From Polyangium sp. 6x1 (GTDB lineage: Bacteria; Myxococcota_A; Polyangia; Polyangiales; Polyangiaceae): a stretch of DNA of 64,000 nt. Where the stretch lies: positions 62,001-126,000 of the forward strand of contig NZ_JARZHH010000029.1 in assembly GCF_029946515.1 (NCBI RefSeq), read 5' to 3'. The notes beneath the pieces were generated by a model. The model did not search any database. It saw nothing but the letters and a program-made list of their open reading frames with translations, and was not told the DNA's origin. Within the stretch, counting starts at the first letter, position 1; every line of letters begins with the position of its first letter. A program made the position numbers and the translations under genes. This document shows positions 9,229 through 16,931 of this stretch, piece by piece.

Positions 9229-9450
9229 TGCTCGAACGATGCAAAGGAGCCCGAGAACAAGCGTTCTGACAGCTCCAACCTGCGCGCAGGACGACCTCCC
9301 TGACGTTCGGACGTGCCCGAAGGCCCGCGCCGGGCACCGCGCGCGCCTTCGGGCACATCCGAACGACCCGCCGGGCTTCCTGTGCATCGTTCGGACGTTC
9401 TCAAAGGGCTCCGTCCCACGTCCTGTGCATCGTTCGGAGACGTCCGAACG
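9229..9450. other. Inverted- and direct-repeat block between repeat copies B and C
   Basis: This non-coding stretch has a near-perfect 20+ bp inverted repeat at 9304-9365 (arms read CGTTCGGACGTGCCCGAAGG and its complement with one mismatch). Two direct copies of CCTGTGCATCGTTCGGA follow (9379-9395, 9422-9438), the second running into a palindrome CGTTCGGA...TCCGAACG (9431-9450). An inverted GAACGATGCA lies at about 9234. No gene is recognised in 8955-9880 outside these repeats. The block may be a regulatory site array, an ncRNA or a decayed mobile element. Confidence 0.6.
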
Positions 9451-9534
9451 ACGCGCCGGAGGGTCAGGACACAATTTGCGCGGGTCCGAGAGCTCGAACC
9501 CCCTTTCGTGCGGCGATTTGCCAGCATCCAGAAG

Positions 9535-9857
9535 GCGTTTCGCTGGGGCTTTGCCCCAGGCCCCACCAGGAGCTGTCCGCTCCTGGACCTGGACCAGCGC
9601 AAGCGCTGGACTCGGGGTCGATGAACTGCGCGATGCGCAGTTCATCGAACGGGCCAGGTCAAGACCGCAGCCGACCCTGCCAACCAAGACAGCCGCGCGG
9701 ACGGTTCAACGGGCGACGTGGTACCAGCGACGGCCTGTGGGAAGAACTGCGCGGAGCGCAGTTCTTCCCCCTGAGGTCCAGGGCTGGCCCTGGTCCGGGT
9801 CGAGGGGCGGATAGCCCCCGCGGGGCCCGGGGCAGCGCCCCGGCGCGACGCTTCCAC
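9535..9857. repeat. Dispersed palindromic repeat, copy C
   Basis: A full copy of the family, inverted relative to copy A: Y arm (9535-9664), a spacer with CAACCAAGACAGCCGCGCGG that also occurs, complemented, in copy A, and X arm (about 9720-9857) with GAACTGCGC/GCGCAGTTC, AGGGCTGGCCCT and GGGGCAGCGCCCC. It ends about 25 bp before the endonuclease V-like gene, so it may sit in that gene's leader. Confidence 0.85.
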
Positions 9858-9880
9858 AAAAACCCGCTACCCTTCGCCGC

Positions 9881-10393
9881 ATGCTCGCCTGCGTCGACGT
9901 CGCCTACGCGCCCGACGACACGTTCGCCGTCGCCGCCGGCCTGCTCTTCCATCGCTGGGACGATGCGGTTGCCGTGCGCGAGTTGACCGCCCGCGCCTCG
10001 GACGTCGCCCCCTACGAGCCTGGCGCGTTTTACCGGCGCGAGTTGCCTCCGCTCCTCGACTTGCTGCGAACGGTCGACCCGCTGCCCGAGGTCGTCGTCG
10101 TGGACGGCTACGTGTGGCTCTCGGCGGACGGGCGACCGGGGCTTGGGGCGCGGCTCTTCGAGGCGCTCGGCGGGCGGGTCGTGGTCGTCGGCGTGGCGAA
10201 GACGGCGTTCCACGGCGACGCGCCCGCGGCCCTGGTCAAGCGCGGCACGAGTGAAAAGCCGCTCCACGTCACGGCCGCGGGCGCGACGCCGGATGAGGCG
10301 GCGGCGTGGGTTCGGTCGATGCACGGCCCGCATCGTCTCCCCACCCTGCTCGGGCGTGTCGACCGACTCTGCCGGGATGCCTTGAACCGATGA
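9881..10393 (+). CDS. Endonuclease V-like protein
   Basis: A 170-aa protein resembling endonuclease V, which nicks DNA or RNA near deoxyinosine/inosine. Catalytic acidic residues appear kept: D6 in the first strand (CVDVAY), E53 in YEPGAFYRRELPP, and D74 in VVVVDG. The later VVVVGVAKTAF matches the TIGVAK block. It is shorter than the usual ~220 aa, and the DGHG-type motif reads DGYV, losing the usual His, so specificity may be altered. It overlaps the next gene by ATGA. Confidence 0.7.
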   Translation: MLACVDVAYAPDDTFAVAAGLLFHRWDDAVAVRELTARASDVAPYEPGAFYRRELPPLLDLLRTVDPLPEVVVVDGYVWLSADGRPGLGARLFEALGGRVVVVGVAKTAFHGDAPAALVKRGTSEKPLHVTAAGATPDEAAAWVRSMHGPHRLPTLLGRVDRLCRDALNR

Positions 10394-11163
10394 AGGATCG
10401 CCGCCTCCGCCTCGCCTTGCGTCTCCTCGCGGCCGCCGCGATCGCCTCCGTCCTCCTTTTCGAGGGGCGCACGCTCCTCGGCCCCCTCACCCGGGTTTTT
10501 CCTGGTGAATGCGCGGCCGTGGCGCCTTCGCCGCCCCAGGTGGACACCACGTCCTCGCCTGCGCGCGTGATCGGCCAGGAAAACCTTTGCGACCGCGTGT
10601 CCGACGGCCATTGCGAACGCCTCGCCGGCGGCGACCGGGTCTCGGGCACCTGCAAGAGCGGGGGCATGGTCGGGGATTGGACGGTGAAGGACGCGGCGAC
10701 GGGGGCCTTGCGCTGGTCCGGGCAATACGAGGGCGGCTGGGCGAACGGCGCGTTCCGGATCTGCAAGGACCCCGCCCATTGCGACAGCTTCCGCATCGAT
10801 CACCTGCACCTCGACGGCCCGGCGGTCACGTGGGAGCGCGACGGCGACCGGTGGATCGAGCTCTCCAGCCGGTACGAGCGCGGCCGGGGCGTCGGGCGAT
10901 GGGTGCGCCGCGTCGACGGCAAAGGCCCCGTCCGCTCGGCGCTGGTCTTCGACGAGCAGGGCCTCGGGGCGAAAGAGTTTTTCTATTGCACGAATGGCAA
11001 CCTGAAAGAGATCCGCGGGCAACGCGCCTTGTTTTACGACGCCGAAAATCGTCGAATCGCGGAGCGGGGCCCCGAGGGGCCGCTGCGGATCCTCGACGCC
11101 GCGGGAAATGTGGTCCGGGACGCGCGCCCCGACGAGGAAACGACCCTCTGTCCCCTGCCCTAG
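10390..11163 (+). CDS. Exported protein with MORN-like repeats
   Basis: A 257-aa protein with a signal peptide or single N-terminal membrane segment (LRLALRLLAAAAIASVLLF after a basic start). The middle has MORN/YwqK-like units: WSGQYEGGWANGAFRI, then strand pairs with G-x-W patterns and FFYCTNGNLKEIRG. Six Cys residues in the extracytoplasmic part suggest disulfides. Such repeats often sit in surface or toxin-immunity-like proteins, but no function is assignable. It is translationally coupled (ATGA) to the endonuclease V-like gene. Confidence 0.65.
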   Translation: MKDRRLRLALRLLAAAAIASVLLFEGRTLLGPLTRVFPGECAAVAPSPPQVDTTSSPARVIGQENLCDRVSDGHCERLAGGDRVSGTCKSGGMVGDWTVKDAATGALRWSGQYEGGWANGAFRICKDPAHCDSFRIDHLHLDGPAVTWERDGDRWIELSSRYERGRGVGRWVRRVDGKGPVRSALVFDEQGLGAKEFFYCTNGNLKEIRGQRALFYDAENRRIAERGPEGPLRILDAAGNVVRDARPDEETTLCPLP

Positions 11164-11201
11164 GCTGCGCGTCCCCTGCTCGTTCTGATACAAGAGACGT
11201 C

Positions 11202-12110
11202 ATGCGCTCGCTGCGCCCCTGCCTCGTTTCCCTCGTCCTGCTCGTCGGCTGCGCCGGCCCCGAGCCGAGCAGACCCGCCGAGCCCGCGTCCGCGTCCTCG
11301 TCCTCGTCCGGGGCCGACGGCTCGCCGGGCGGGCCCGTGCGCGTCTCGTACGGCCCCGATCCGGTGCAGATCGGGGATCTTCGCGTCCCGCAAGGCGAAG
11401 GCCCGCACCCCGTGATGGTGATCCTCCACGGCGGCTGCTGGATCGACCTCTATGGCAAGAACCTCATGGACGGCATGAGCGAATCCCTCACGCAAGCTGG
11501 CTTCGCCACCTGGAACGTCGAATACCGCCGGGTCGGCGATACCGGCGGCGGGTATCCGGCCACGCTCACCGACGTGGGCCTCGCCGTGGATACGCTCCGC
11601 GACCTCGCCCCGACGCACCACCTCGATACGACGAGGGTGTTCGCCGTGGGCCATTCCGCGGGCGCGCACCTCGCTGTCTGGGTCGCCGCGCGCCCGAGGC
11701 TCGCCGCTGACAATCCCCTCCGCGGCGCGAATCCCCTCCCCATCACCGGCGCCGTCTCCCTCGCGGGCATCCTGGATCTCGCCGAAGCCCTCGACCTTGG
11801 CGCCTGCGGCACCGCCGCGGCAAAGCTCCTCGGGGGCAGCCCGACCGAGGTCCCCACGCGGTACGCCGAGGCCTCGCCGCGGGCGCTCTTGCCGATTGGC
11901 GTGCGTCAGATCCTCGTCCACGGCGCGGCCGACGACATCGTCCCCTTCGCGATGAGCTCCCATTACCTCGACGCCGCGAAGGCAGCCGGCGAGAAGGACA
12001 TCACGCTGAAGGCGATCGAGGGCGGAGATCATTTCGACATGATCGAACCGTCGTCGACGAAATGGGCGGACGTCTCGCAAGCGATCCTCGGGATCGCGGC
12101 GCTTCCCTGA
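11202..12110 (+). CDS. Lipoprotein alpha/beta hydrolase (BD-FAE/acetylesterase type)
   Basis: A 302-aa lipoprotein esterase. The signal peptide MRSLRPCLVSLVLLVGC ends in a lipobox (LVGC), followed by a Ser/Ala-rich spacer. The oxyanion-hole motif is LHGGCW, the nucleophile elbow GHSAGAHL; the acid is in the DDIVPF segment and the His is in GGDHFDMIE. This arrangement is that of BD-FAE/carboxylesterase-like hydrolases that deacylate small esters or polysaccharide acyl groups. Expected location: outer membrane or periplasm. It lies 38 bp after the MORN-like gene. Confidence 0.85.
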   Translation: MRSLRPCLVSLVLLVGCAGPEPSRPAEPASASSSSSGADGSPGGPVRVSYGPDPVQIGDLRVPQGEGPHPVMVILHGGCWIDLYGKNLMDGMSESLTQAGFATWNVEYRRVGDTGGGYPATLTDVGLAVDTLRDLAPTHHLDTTRVFAVGHSAGAHLAVWVAARPRLAADNPLRGANPLPITGAVSLAGILDLAEALDLGACGTAAAKLLGGSPTEVPTRYAEASPRALLPIGVRQILVHGAADDIVPFAMSSHYLDAAKAAGEKDITLKAIEGGDHFDMIEPSSTKWADVSQAILGIAALP

Positions 12111-12176
12111 TGGTCTTTGCCGGGTTTTTCACTCACGCTCGCCTCCCCTCCTCGATTCCTCCTCGATTCCTCCTCG

Positions 12177-13940
12177 ATGCTGACCCAATCCGCCATCGTC
12201 CTCGCCGCGGCCGCCGTCGTCGCCACGCTCTTCAAGCGCATCGGCCTCGGCACCGTGCTCGGTTACCTCGCGGCCGGCGCGCTGATCGGCCCGTCGGGCC
12301 TCCGCCTCATCCGCGACGTCGACCAGATCCTTCATATCGCCGAGCTCGGCGTCGTCTTCCTCCTCTTCCTGATCGGCCTCGAGCTCCAGCCGAGCCGCCT
12401 CTGGAACATGCGAGGCACCGTGTTCGGCTACGGAGGCGCCCAGGTCGCGGTCACGACAGCGGTGATCACGCTCCTCGGCGCGGCGCTCGGCGCGCCCTTG
12501 CCCGCGGCGGTCGTCGCAGGCGTGGGCGTCTCCATGTCCTCGACGGCCTTCGCCACGCAGATCCTCGGCGAGAAAAATGAGCTCGGCGCGCCGCACGGAC
12601 GCGCTGCGTTCGGCGTCCTGCTCTTCCAGGACGTCGCGGCCATCCCCGTCCTCGCGCTCGTCCCGCTGCTCGGGCCCGCGCCGAAGGCTTCGTCCGGGAG
12701 CCCGCTCGTGCACGGCCTCGTCATCGTCGCCGTGATCGCGGCGCTCGTCGTGTGCGGCCGTTACCTCCTGCGCCCGGCGTTCCGGTTCATCGCCGAGGCC
12801 CAGAGCCACGAGCTCTCCACGGCCACCGCGCTCCTCGTCGTCCTCGGCACGGCGCTCATCATGGCGAGCGTCGGGCTCTCGATGGCGCTCGGCGCGTTCA
12901 TCGCCGGCGTGCTCCTCGCCGATTCGGAGTACCGGCACGAGCTCGAAGCCGACATCGAGCCCTTCAAGGGCCTGCTCCTCGGCCTGTTCTTCATGGCCGT
13001 CGGCATGTCGGCGAACCTGCGCCTCATCAAGGATCGCCCGCTGCTCGTGATCGGGCTCGTCCTCGGGCTCGTCGTGGTGAAGATGGCCGTCCTCTACGGG
13101 CTCGGCCGCGCCGCGAAGCTCAGCCGGCGCTCGTCCGCGAGCCTCGGCGTGGCCATCTCGCAGGGCGGCGAGTTCGCGTTCGTCATCTTCGGCGTGGCCC
13201 GCGGCGCGACGGTCTTGAAGCCCGACACGACGGAGCTGCTCATCGTCGTCGTGACCCTCTCCATGGCCGTGACGCCGCTCCTGTTCCTCGCCCGCGACCG
13301 CATCACGAAGCGCCTCGACACCGCGGATCGCCGCTCCTTCGACGAGATCCGCGACGAGGGCAGCAGCGTGATCATCGCCGGCTTCGGCCGCTTCGGGCAG
13401 ATCGTCGGCCGCGTCCTGCGGCTCAAGCGCATCGCGTTCACCGCGCTCGACGCGAGCCCCACGCACGTCGATTTCGTCCGCCGTTACGGAAACGAGATCT
13501 ATTACGGCGACGCCTCCCGCGTGGACCTGCTCCGCGCGGCAGGCGCAGAGCGGGCGCAGCTCATCGTGCTGGCGATCGACGATCTCGACGCGTCGATGCG
13601 CACGCTCCGCGTCGTGCAGGCGCATTTCCCGCACCTCCGGATCGTCGCGCGCGCGCGCAATCGGCAGCACGCCTACGCCCTGCTCGAAGCGGGCGTCACG
13701 AGCTTCGTCCGCGAGACCTTCGCCGGCAGCCTCGAGGCGGCCCGGATCACGCTCGAAGACCTCGGCCTCCCCTCGGACGACGCGCGAGAGACCGTGCGCA
13801 AATTCGCCGAATACGACGAGGCGCAGGTCCGCAAGGTGTACGTCCACCGCAACGACGAGAAGACGCTCGTCGAGTCGGCGAAGCAGTACGGCGCGGAGCT
13901 CGAGCGCATCTTCGAGGAGGACGCTGCGCACCGGAACTAG
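12177..13940 (+). CDS. KefB/KefC-type monovalent cation:proton antiporter (CPA2)
   Basis: A 587-aa inner-membrane transporter. Residues 1 to about 375 form the Na+/H+ exchanger domain with about 12 hydrophobic segments (for example GYLAAGALIGPSGL and LGVVFLLFLIGLELQP). The rest is a cytoplasmic TrkA-N (RCK) nucleotide-binding domain beginning IIAGFGRFGQIVGRVL, a Rossmann G-x-G-x2-G. By family it exchanges K+ or Na+ for H+ under nucleotide or redox control. The ATG at 12177 is chosen over TTG 12117 because the first membrane segment starts right after it. Just before it are three copies of CCTCCTCGAT with no Shine-Dalgarno sequence. Confidence 0.9.
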   Translation: MLTQSAIVLAAAAVVATLFKRIGLGTVLGYLAAGALIGPSGLRLIRDVDQILHIAELGVVFLLFLIGLELQPSRLWNMRGTVFGYGGAQVAVTTAVITLLGAALGAPLPAAVVAGVGVSMSSTAFATQILGEKNELGAPHGRAAFGVLLFQDVAAIPVLALVPLLGPAPKASSGSPLVHGLVIVAVIAALVVCGRYLLRPAFRFIAEAQSHELSTATALLVVLGTALIMASVGLSMALGAFIAGVLLADSEYRHELEADIEPFKGLLLGLFFMAVGMSANLRLIKDRPLLVIGLVLGLVVVKMAVLYGLGRAAKLSRRSSASLGVAISQGGEFAFVIFGVARGATVLKPDTTELLIVVVTLSMAVTPLLFLARDRITKRLDTADRRSFDEIRDEGSSVIIAGFGRFGQIVGRVLRLKRIAFTALDASPTHVDFVRRYGNEIYYGDASRVDLLRAAGAERAQLIVLAIDDLDASMRTLRVVQAHFPHLRIVARARNRQHAYALLEAGVTSFVRETFAGSLEAARITLEDLGLPSDDARETVRKFAEYDEAQVRKVYVHRNDEKTLVESAKQYGAELERIFEEDAAHRN

Positions 13941-13979
13941 AGCGCCGAACCGTTCGGCGACGGAGCCGGCTGCCGATCG

Positions 13980-15905
13980 TCAATCTGCGGCAGAGCAACG
14001 CTCCGCCCACGCGTCGTCCGCGAACGTGCCGAGGTGCTCGATGAAAAGGACCACGTCCGCCGCCTCGCTCGGTCCGAAGCGCAGCACGTGGATCTCGTCC
14101 TCTGCGAGATCCACGACGACGGCCGCCTCCAGCGCTTCGCACGCGGCCCCCGCCTCGGTCTGCGTGACGGTCAACGGGAGAGCTGCCTCGCCACGCGTGA
14201 CGCCCACCGCGACCTTGGGGGACAGGAAAAGCGCGTGCTCGCCGTCACGCGGCGGGCGATACGAAACCACGCCGCCATGGCGATCGCCTTCCGGTTGGAG
14301 CACCACGCGAAAAGCCGCGTGAATCTCGTCGACGTCAGGCGGCGCCGTGTCGGCGACCTTCCCCGCCACCACTTCCTGCAATTCGCTGAACATGACGTGG
14401 CTGCACGCGTGCTCGAGGAGCGGCTCCCCCAGCCGGGGGACACAGGCATCTCCAGCCCGTCCGCCGCCCACGACCTCCACCCGGCTGCCGCACCCGCCGA
14501 GGAGGAGGGCGGCCGAGAGCAGCGCGGCCGGGCGCCGGCCCCGGGAGCGATCGCCGCGCCGCCGGATGCGGAGCAGCAGCGCCGCGATCCCGACGAACAG
14601 CCAGTCGGGCGCGCCTGCGGGGGACATCTCCCCCACGCGGCAACCACATCCCGCGTCCACCCGGGTGCCCAGCGCGGCGTCCACGCATTCCGCCTCCGCG
14701 ACATCGCAGATCTGATCGCCTTGGCAATGGTCGTCGCTCGTGCAGCCTCCCCCCTCGGGCTGGCACACACCGGGGCTGGCCGGATCCGACGAGGAGCAGA
14801 CCAGCCCGACCGGGCAGCCATTGCGGCCCGGCTGGTCGACGCAGCCGTTCACGCACCGACGCGGACCAGGGTCACAGATGCGGCCGCTCGTGGCGTCGCC
14901 GCAGTCCTCGTCGCGCGCGCAGCCGCAGAGGTGGGCGCCCTGCGCCGAGATGCAGCGCGGCGTGTCCGCGAGCTCGCTGCAGAGCCCGGCCTCGTCCCCG
15001 TCTGGAACGCCATCACAATCCTCGTCGAGGCCATCGCACGTCTCCGTGGAGGGAGACCCCGCCGAGGCCGAGCAGAGGGCGGGCGCGCCGCTCGGTCCGC
15101 AGGCGAGTTTCCCGCTCGCCTTGCAGAGGCCCACGCCGGCCGAGCACGGCAACCCGACGTCGTCGGGCACGCCATTGCAATTGCTGTCGAAACCGTCGCA
15201 TATCTCGAGCGCGCCGGGGTGGACCGCGGGATCCATGTCGTCGCAATCGCCGTCGTTGCTCACGTACCCAGCCGGGGGGACGCACATGGTGACGACCGTA
15301 TCGCTCGGATCCCCATGACCGTCGCCGTCGAGGTCGCGCCCGTTGAAGGTGACGAAGTCCTGCACGTTTTCGATGACGAGTGGCCCCCGGTCCACCGGCG
15401 CTGGCCCGAGCACGAGCCGATAACGCACGTCCTCGAAATGGTACACCTGCGCTCGCTCGAGCGGACCGCAGGGTTCGATGTCCTGCGCGAGAAGCGGCGT
15501 GAGCTCGTTGCCTTGGGAATCGAGGACGCGGATGGGGACGGACGGATCCGAGAAGATGGCCCAGGCGCCGACGCGGTCTTTCGAGGCCACGCGGTACGTG
15601 ATCGTGTTCTCGCCGAGCGGCGCTGGCAAGATCACCTCGAAGAGCGTGTGCACGGGGTCGACGTCCGGCGTCTCGGCCGTCGCGGTGGTGCCGGCCGTGG
15701 CCTGCACGGTCGCGTAGGGACCGAACTCGGCATGGAAGCACGAGTGGCCCACCAGGGCAGGGCCGAGCTCCTGGCAATCGGGAGGCAGGTCCGCGCGGGA
15801 AACCTGGGGCGCGAGGAGCGCGCACGAAACGAGGGTCGCGCCGAGAGCATGGCGCGCACGCCGGCGCGGCGCTTTTGCGGAGAGACATTGGGCAGGGGCG
15901 TTCAT
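13980..15905 (-). CDS. Surface protein: HxCxH domain, MopE motifs, MYXO-CTERM-like tail, then a second lipoprotein-like HxCxH domain
   Basis: A 641-aa composite. Residues 1-40 are a signal peptide; about 45-200 are the HxCxH domain (GHSCFH, later DPVH and a Cys in EPCG). About 205-420 is Cys-rich, with MopE-type metal-binding motifs (NDGDCDDMDPAVHPGA, EICDGFDSNCNG, ETCDGLDEDCDG). A MYXO-CTERM-like tail follows (CGC, DWLFVGIAALLLRIRRRG). The frame runs on without stop into a lipoprotein-like signal (LLSAALLLGGC) and a second HxCxH domain (EHACSH, DEIH). This looks like two genes fused by loss of a stop and start; no ATG, GTG or TTG lies in the junction. Last gene of the leftward operon. A metal-binding role is inferred. 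Confidence 0.7.
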   Translation of the reverse strand: MNAPAQCLSAKAPRRRARHALGATLVSCALLAPQVSRADLPPDCQELGPALVGHSCFHAEFGPYATVQATAGTTATAETPDVDPVHTLFEVILPAPLGENTITYRVASKDRVGAWAIFSDPSVPIRVLDSQGNELTPLLAQDIEPCGPLERAQVYHFEDVRYRLVLGPAPVDRGPLVIENVQDFVTFNGRDLDGDGHGDPSDTVVTMCVPPAGYVSNDGDCDDMDPAVHPGALEICDGFDSNCNGVPDDVGLPCSAGVGLCKASGKLACGPSGAPALCSASAGSPSTETCDGLDEDCDGVPDGDEAGLCSELADTPRCISAQGAHLCGCARDEDCGDATSGRICDPGPRRCVNGCVDQPGRNGCPVGLVCSSSDPASPGVCQPEGGGCTSDDHCQGDQICDVAEAECVDAALGTRVDAGCGCRVGEMSPAGAPDWLFVGIAALLLRIRRRGDRSRGRRPAALLSAALLLGGCGSRVEVVGGGRAGDACVPRLGEPLLEHACSHVMFSELQEVVAGKVADTAPPDVDEIHAAFRVVLQPEGDRHGGVVSYRPPRDGEHALFLSPKVAVGVTRGEAALPLTVTQTEAGAACEALEAAVVVDLAEDEIHVLRFGPSEAADVVLFIEHLGTFADDAWAERCSAAD

Positions 15906-15947
15906 GGCAATGGCCTCATCGATGAGGAGAGCGGGGCCCGCGTGGCC

Positions 15948-16883
15948 TCACGGCACGACCAGGTCCCGCTCGAAAATCAGATCGAAGGTCGAGGTATCCG
16001 AGGTTTCGAAGCGCAGCAGGTATTCGCGCCCCTCGGTCAGCACGGCCGTGCGCGCGTGCCGGATGAGCTCGCATACCGGGGGGGTCTCCAGGGACGCGAC
16101 GGCAATGCTCTCGCCCGACGTGGCGTCCGTGACCTGGGCGGACACGTCGGCGCTCAGGAAGAGCGTGTACGTGAACATGTCGGTGGAGCCCGCGAGCGGG
16201 ATGTTCTGGGAGACGTGGCCCGCGTGGACGGCGCCCATGTCCACCGCGGGCAACTGGAGCGTATAGCGCTTGTGTGTCGTCCCAACGGCCGGCGCGTTGT
16301 CGGGGGTCGTGGTGGCGACCACGTAGGCGAAAGGATCCTCGAACGTGTGTCCACACGCGTGCTCGAGCAAGCCGTCCTGCGCCGCCGTGGTGAATCCGAT
16401 CTGCCCCTCCGTGAGGCCCGGCTGCGCTTCGTCGAGGGGCACACCCGCGACGCTCGAGAGTGCGCGCAGGTCGATCGTGTACGACGACTCGTATTCGAGG
16501 GGGAGCGACCCGCCGTCCATGGCATCGGGCGGACCGATCTCCAGCAAGAGCGTGCGCGCATCGGCGGACCATTGCGCGGGTATCGAGCGTGCCGCTCCTT
16601 TCGGACCGGCGAGGGGCACGGCCCCGGCGCTCGTATCCATCGCCTCGCTGAATGTCACTTGCACGCGCTTGCGCCGCAGCGTCGCCGCACCCTCGCGGTA
16701 GAGCTCGAAGGGATAAACGTTCGTCGCCCCATGGGGCGGCACCGAGGCCACCACCATGGGTTTTTGCCCCGGGGAGGCATCGGGCGCGTCGCCGCCGCCC
16801 TGCCCGCCCGAACCCGGAAGTGACGAAGGGCTCCCGCAGCCGAGGGCCATGGAGAGCGACCCGAGCACGAGCAACCATCGCAT
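15948..16883 (-). CDS. Lipoprotein with Ig-like domain and HxCxH domain
   Basis: A 311-aa lipoprotein: signal MRWLLVLGSLSMALGC with lipobox ALGC, then a Gly-rich spacer. About residues 45-145 resemble a bacterial Ig-like (Big_5/SbsA) fold (VVASVPPHGATNVYP, then VTFSEAMD). The C-terminal 140 residues are the HxCxH domain: EHACGH, a later TTH, and the conserved Cys in PPVCE, ending LLRFETSD...LIFERD. The start at 16883 has GGAGG 9 nt upstream; an in-frame ATG lies at 16892. It is 48 bp after the RCC1 gene and 42 bp before the composite gene, so the same operon. Function unknown. Confidence 0.75.
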   Translation of the reverse strand: MRWLLVLGSLSMALGCGSPSSLPGSGGQGGGDAPDASPGQKPMVVASVPPHGATNVYPFELYREGAATLRRKRVQVTFSEAMDTSAGAVPLAGPKGAARSIPAQWSADARTLLLEIGPPDAMDGGSLPLEYESSYTIDLRALSSVAGVPLDEAQPGLTEGQIGFTTAAQDGLLEHACGHTFEDPFAYVVATTTPDNAPAVGTTHKRYTLQLPAVDMGAVHAGHVSQNIPLAGSTDMFTYTLFLSADVSAQVTDATSGESIAVASLETPPVCELIRHARTAVLTEGREYLLRFETSDTSTFDLIFERDLVVP

Positions 16884-16931
16884 CCTCCACATCCTCCGTT
16901 TTGCTCTCCCGCGGATCATCGGCGCCTCCTG

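Noticed and set aside
12129-13931. 600-aa frame antisense to the KefB-type gene
   Set aside because: Asp/Glu/Arg-rich translation opposite a clear membrane transporter; a GC-rich shadow.
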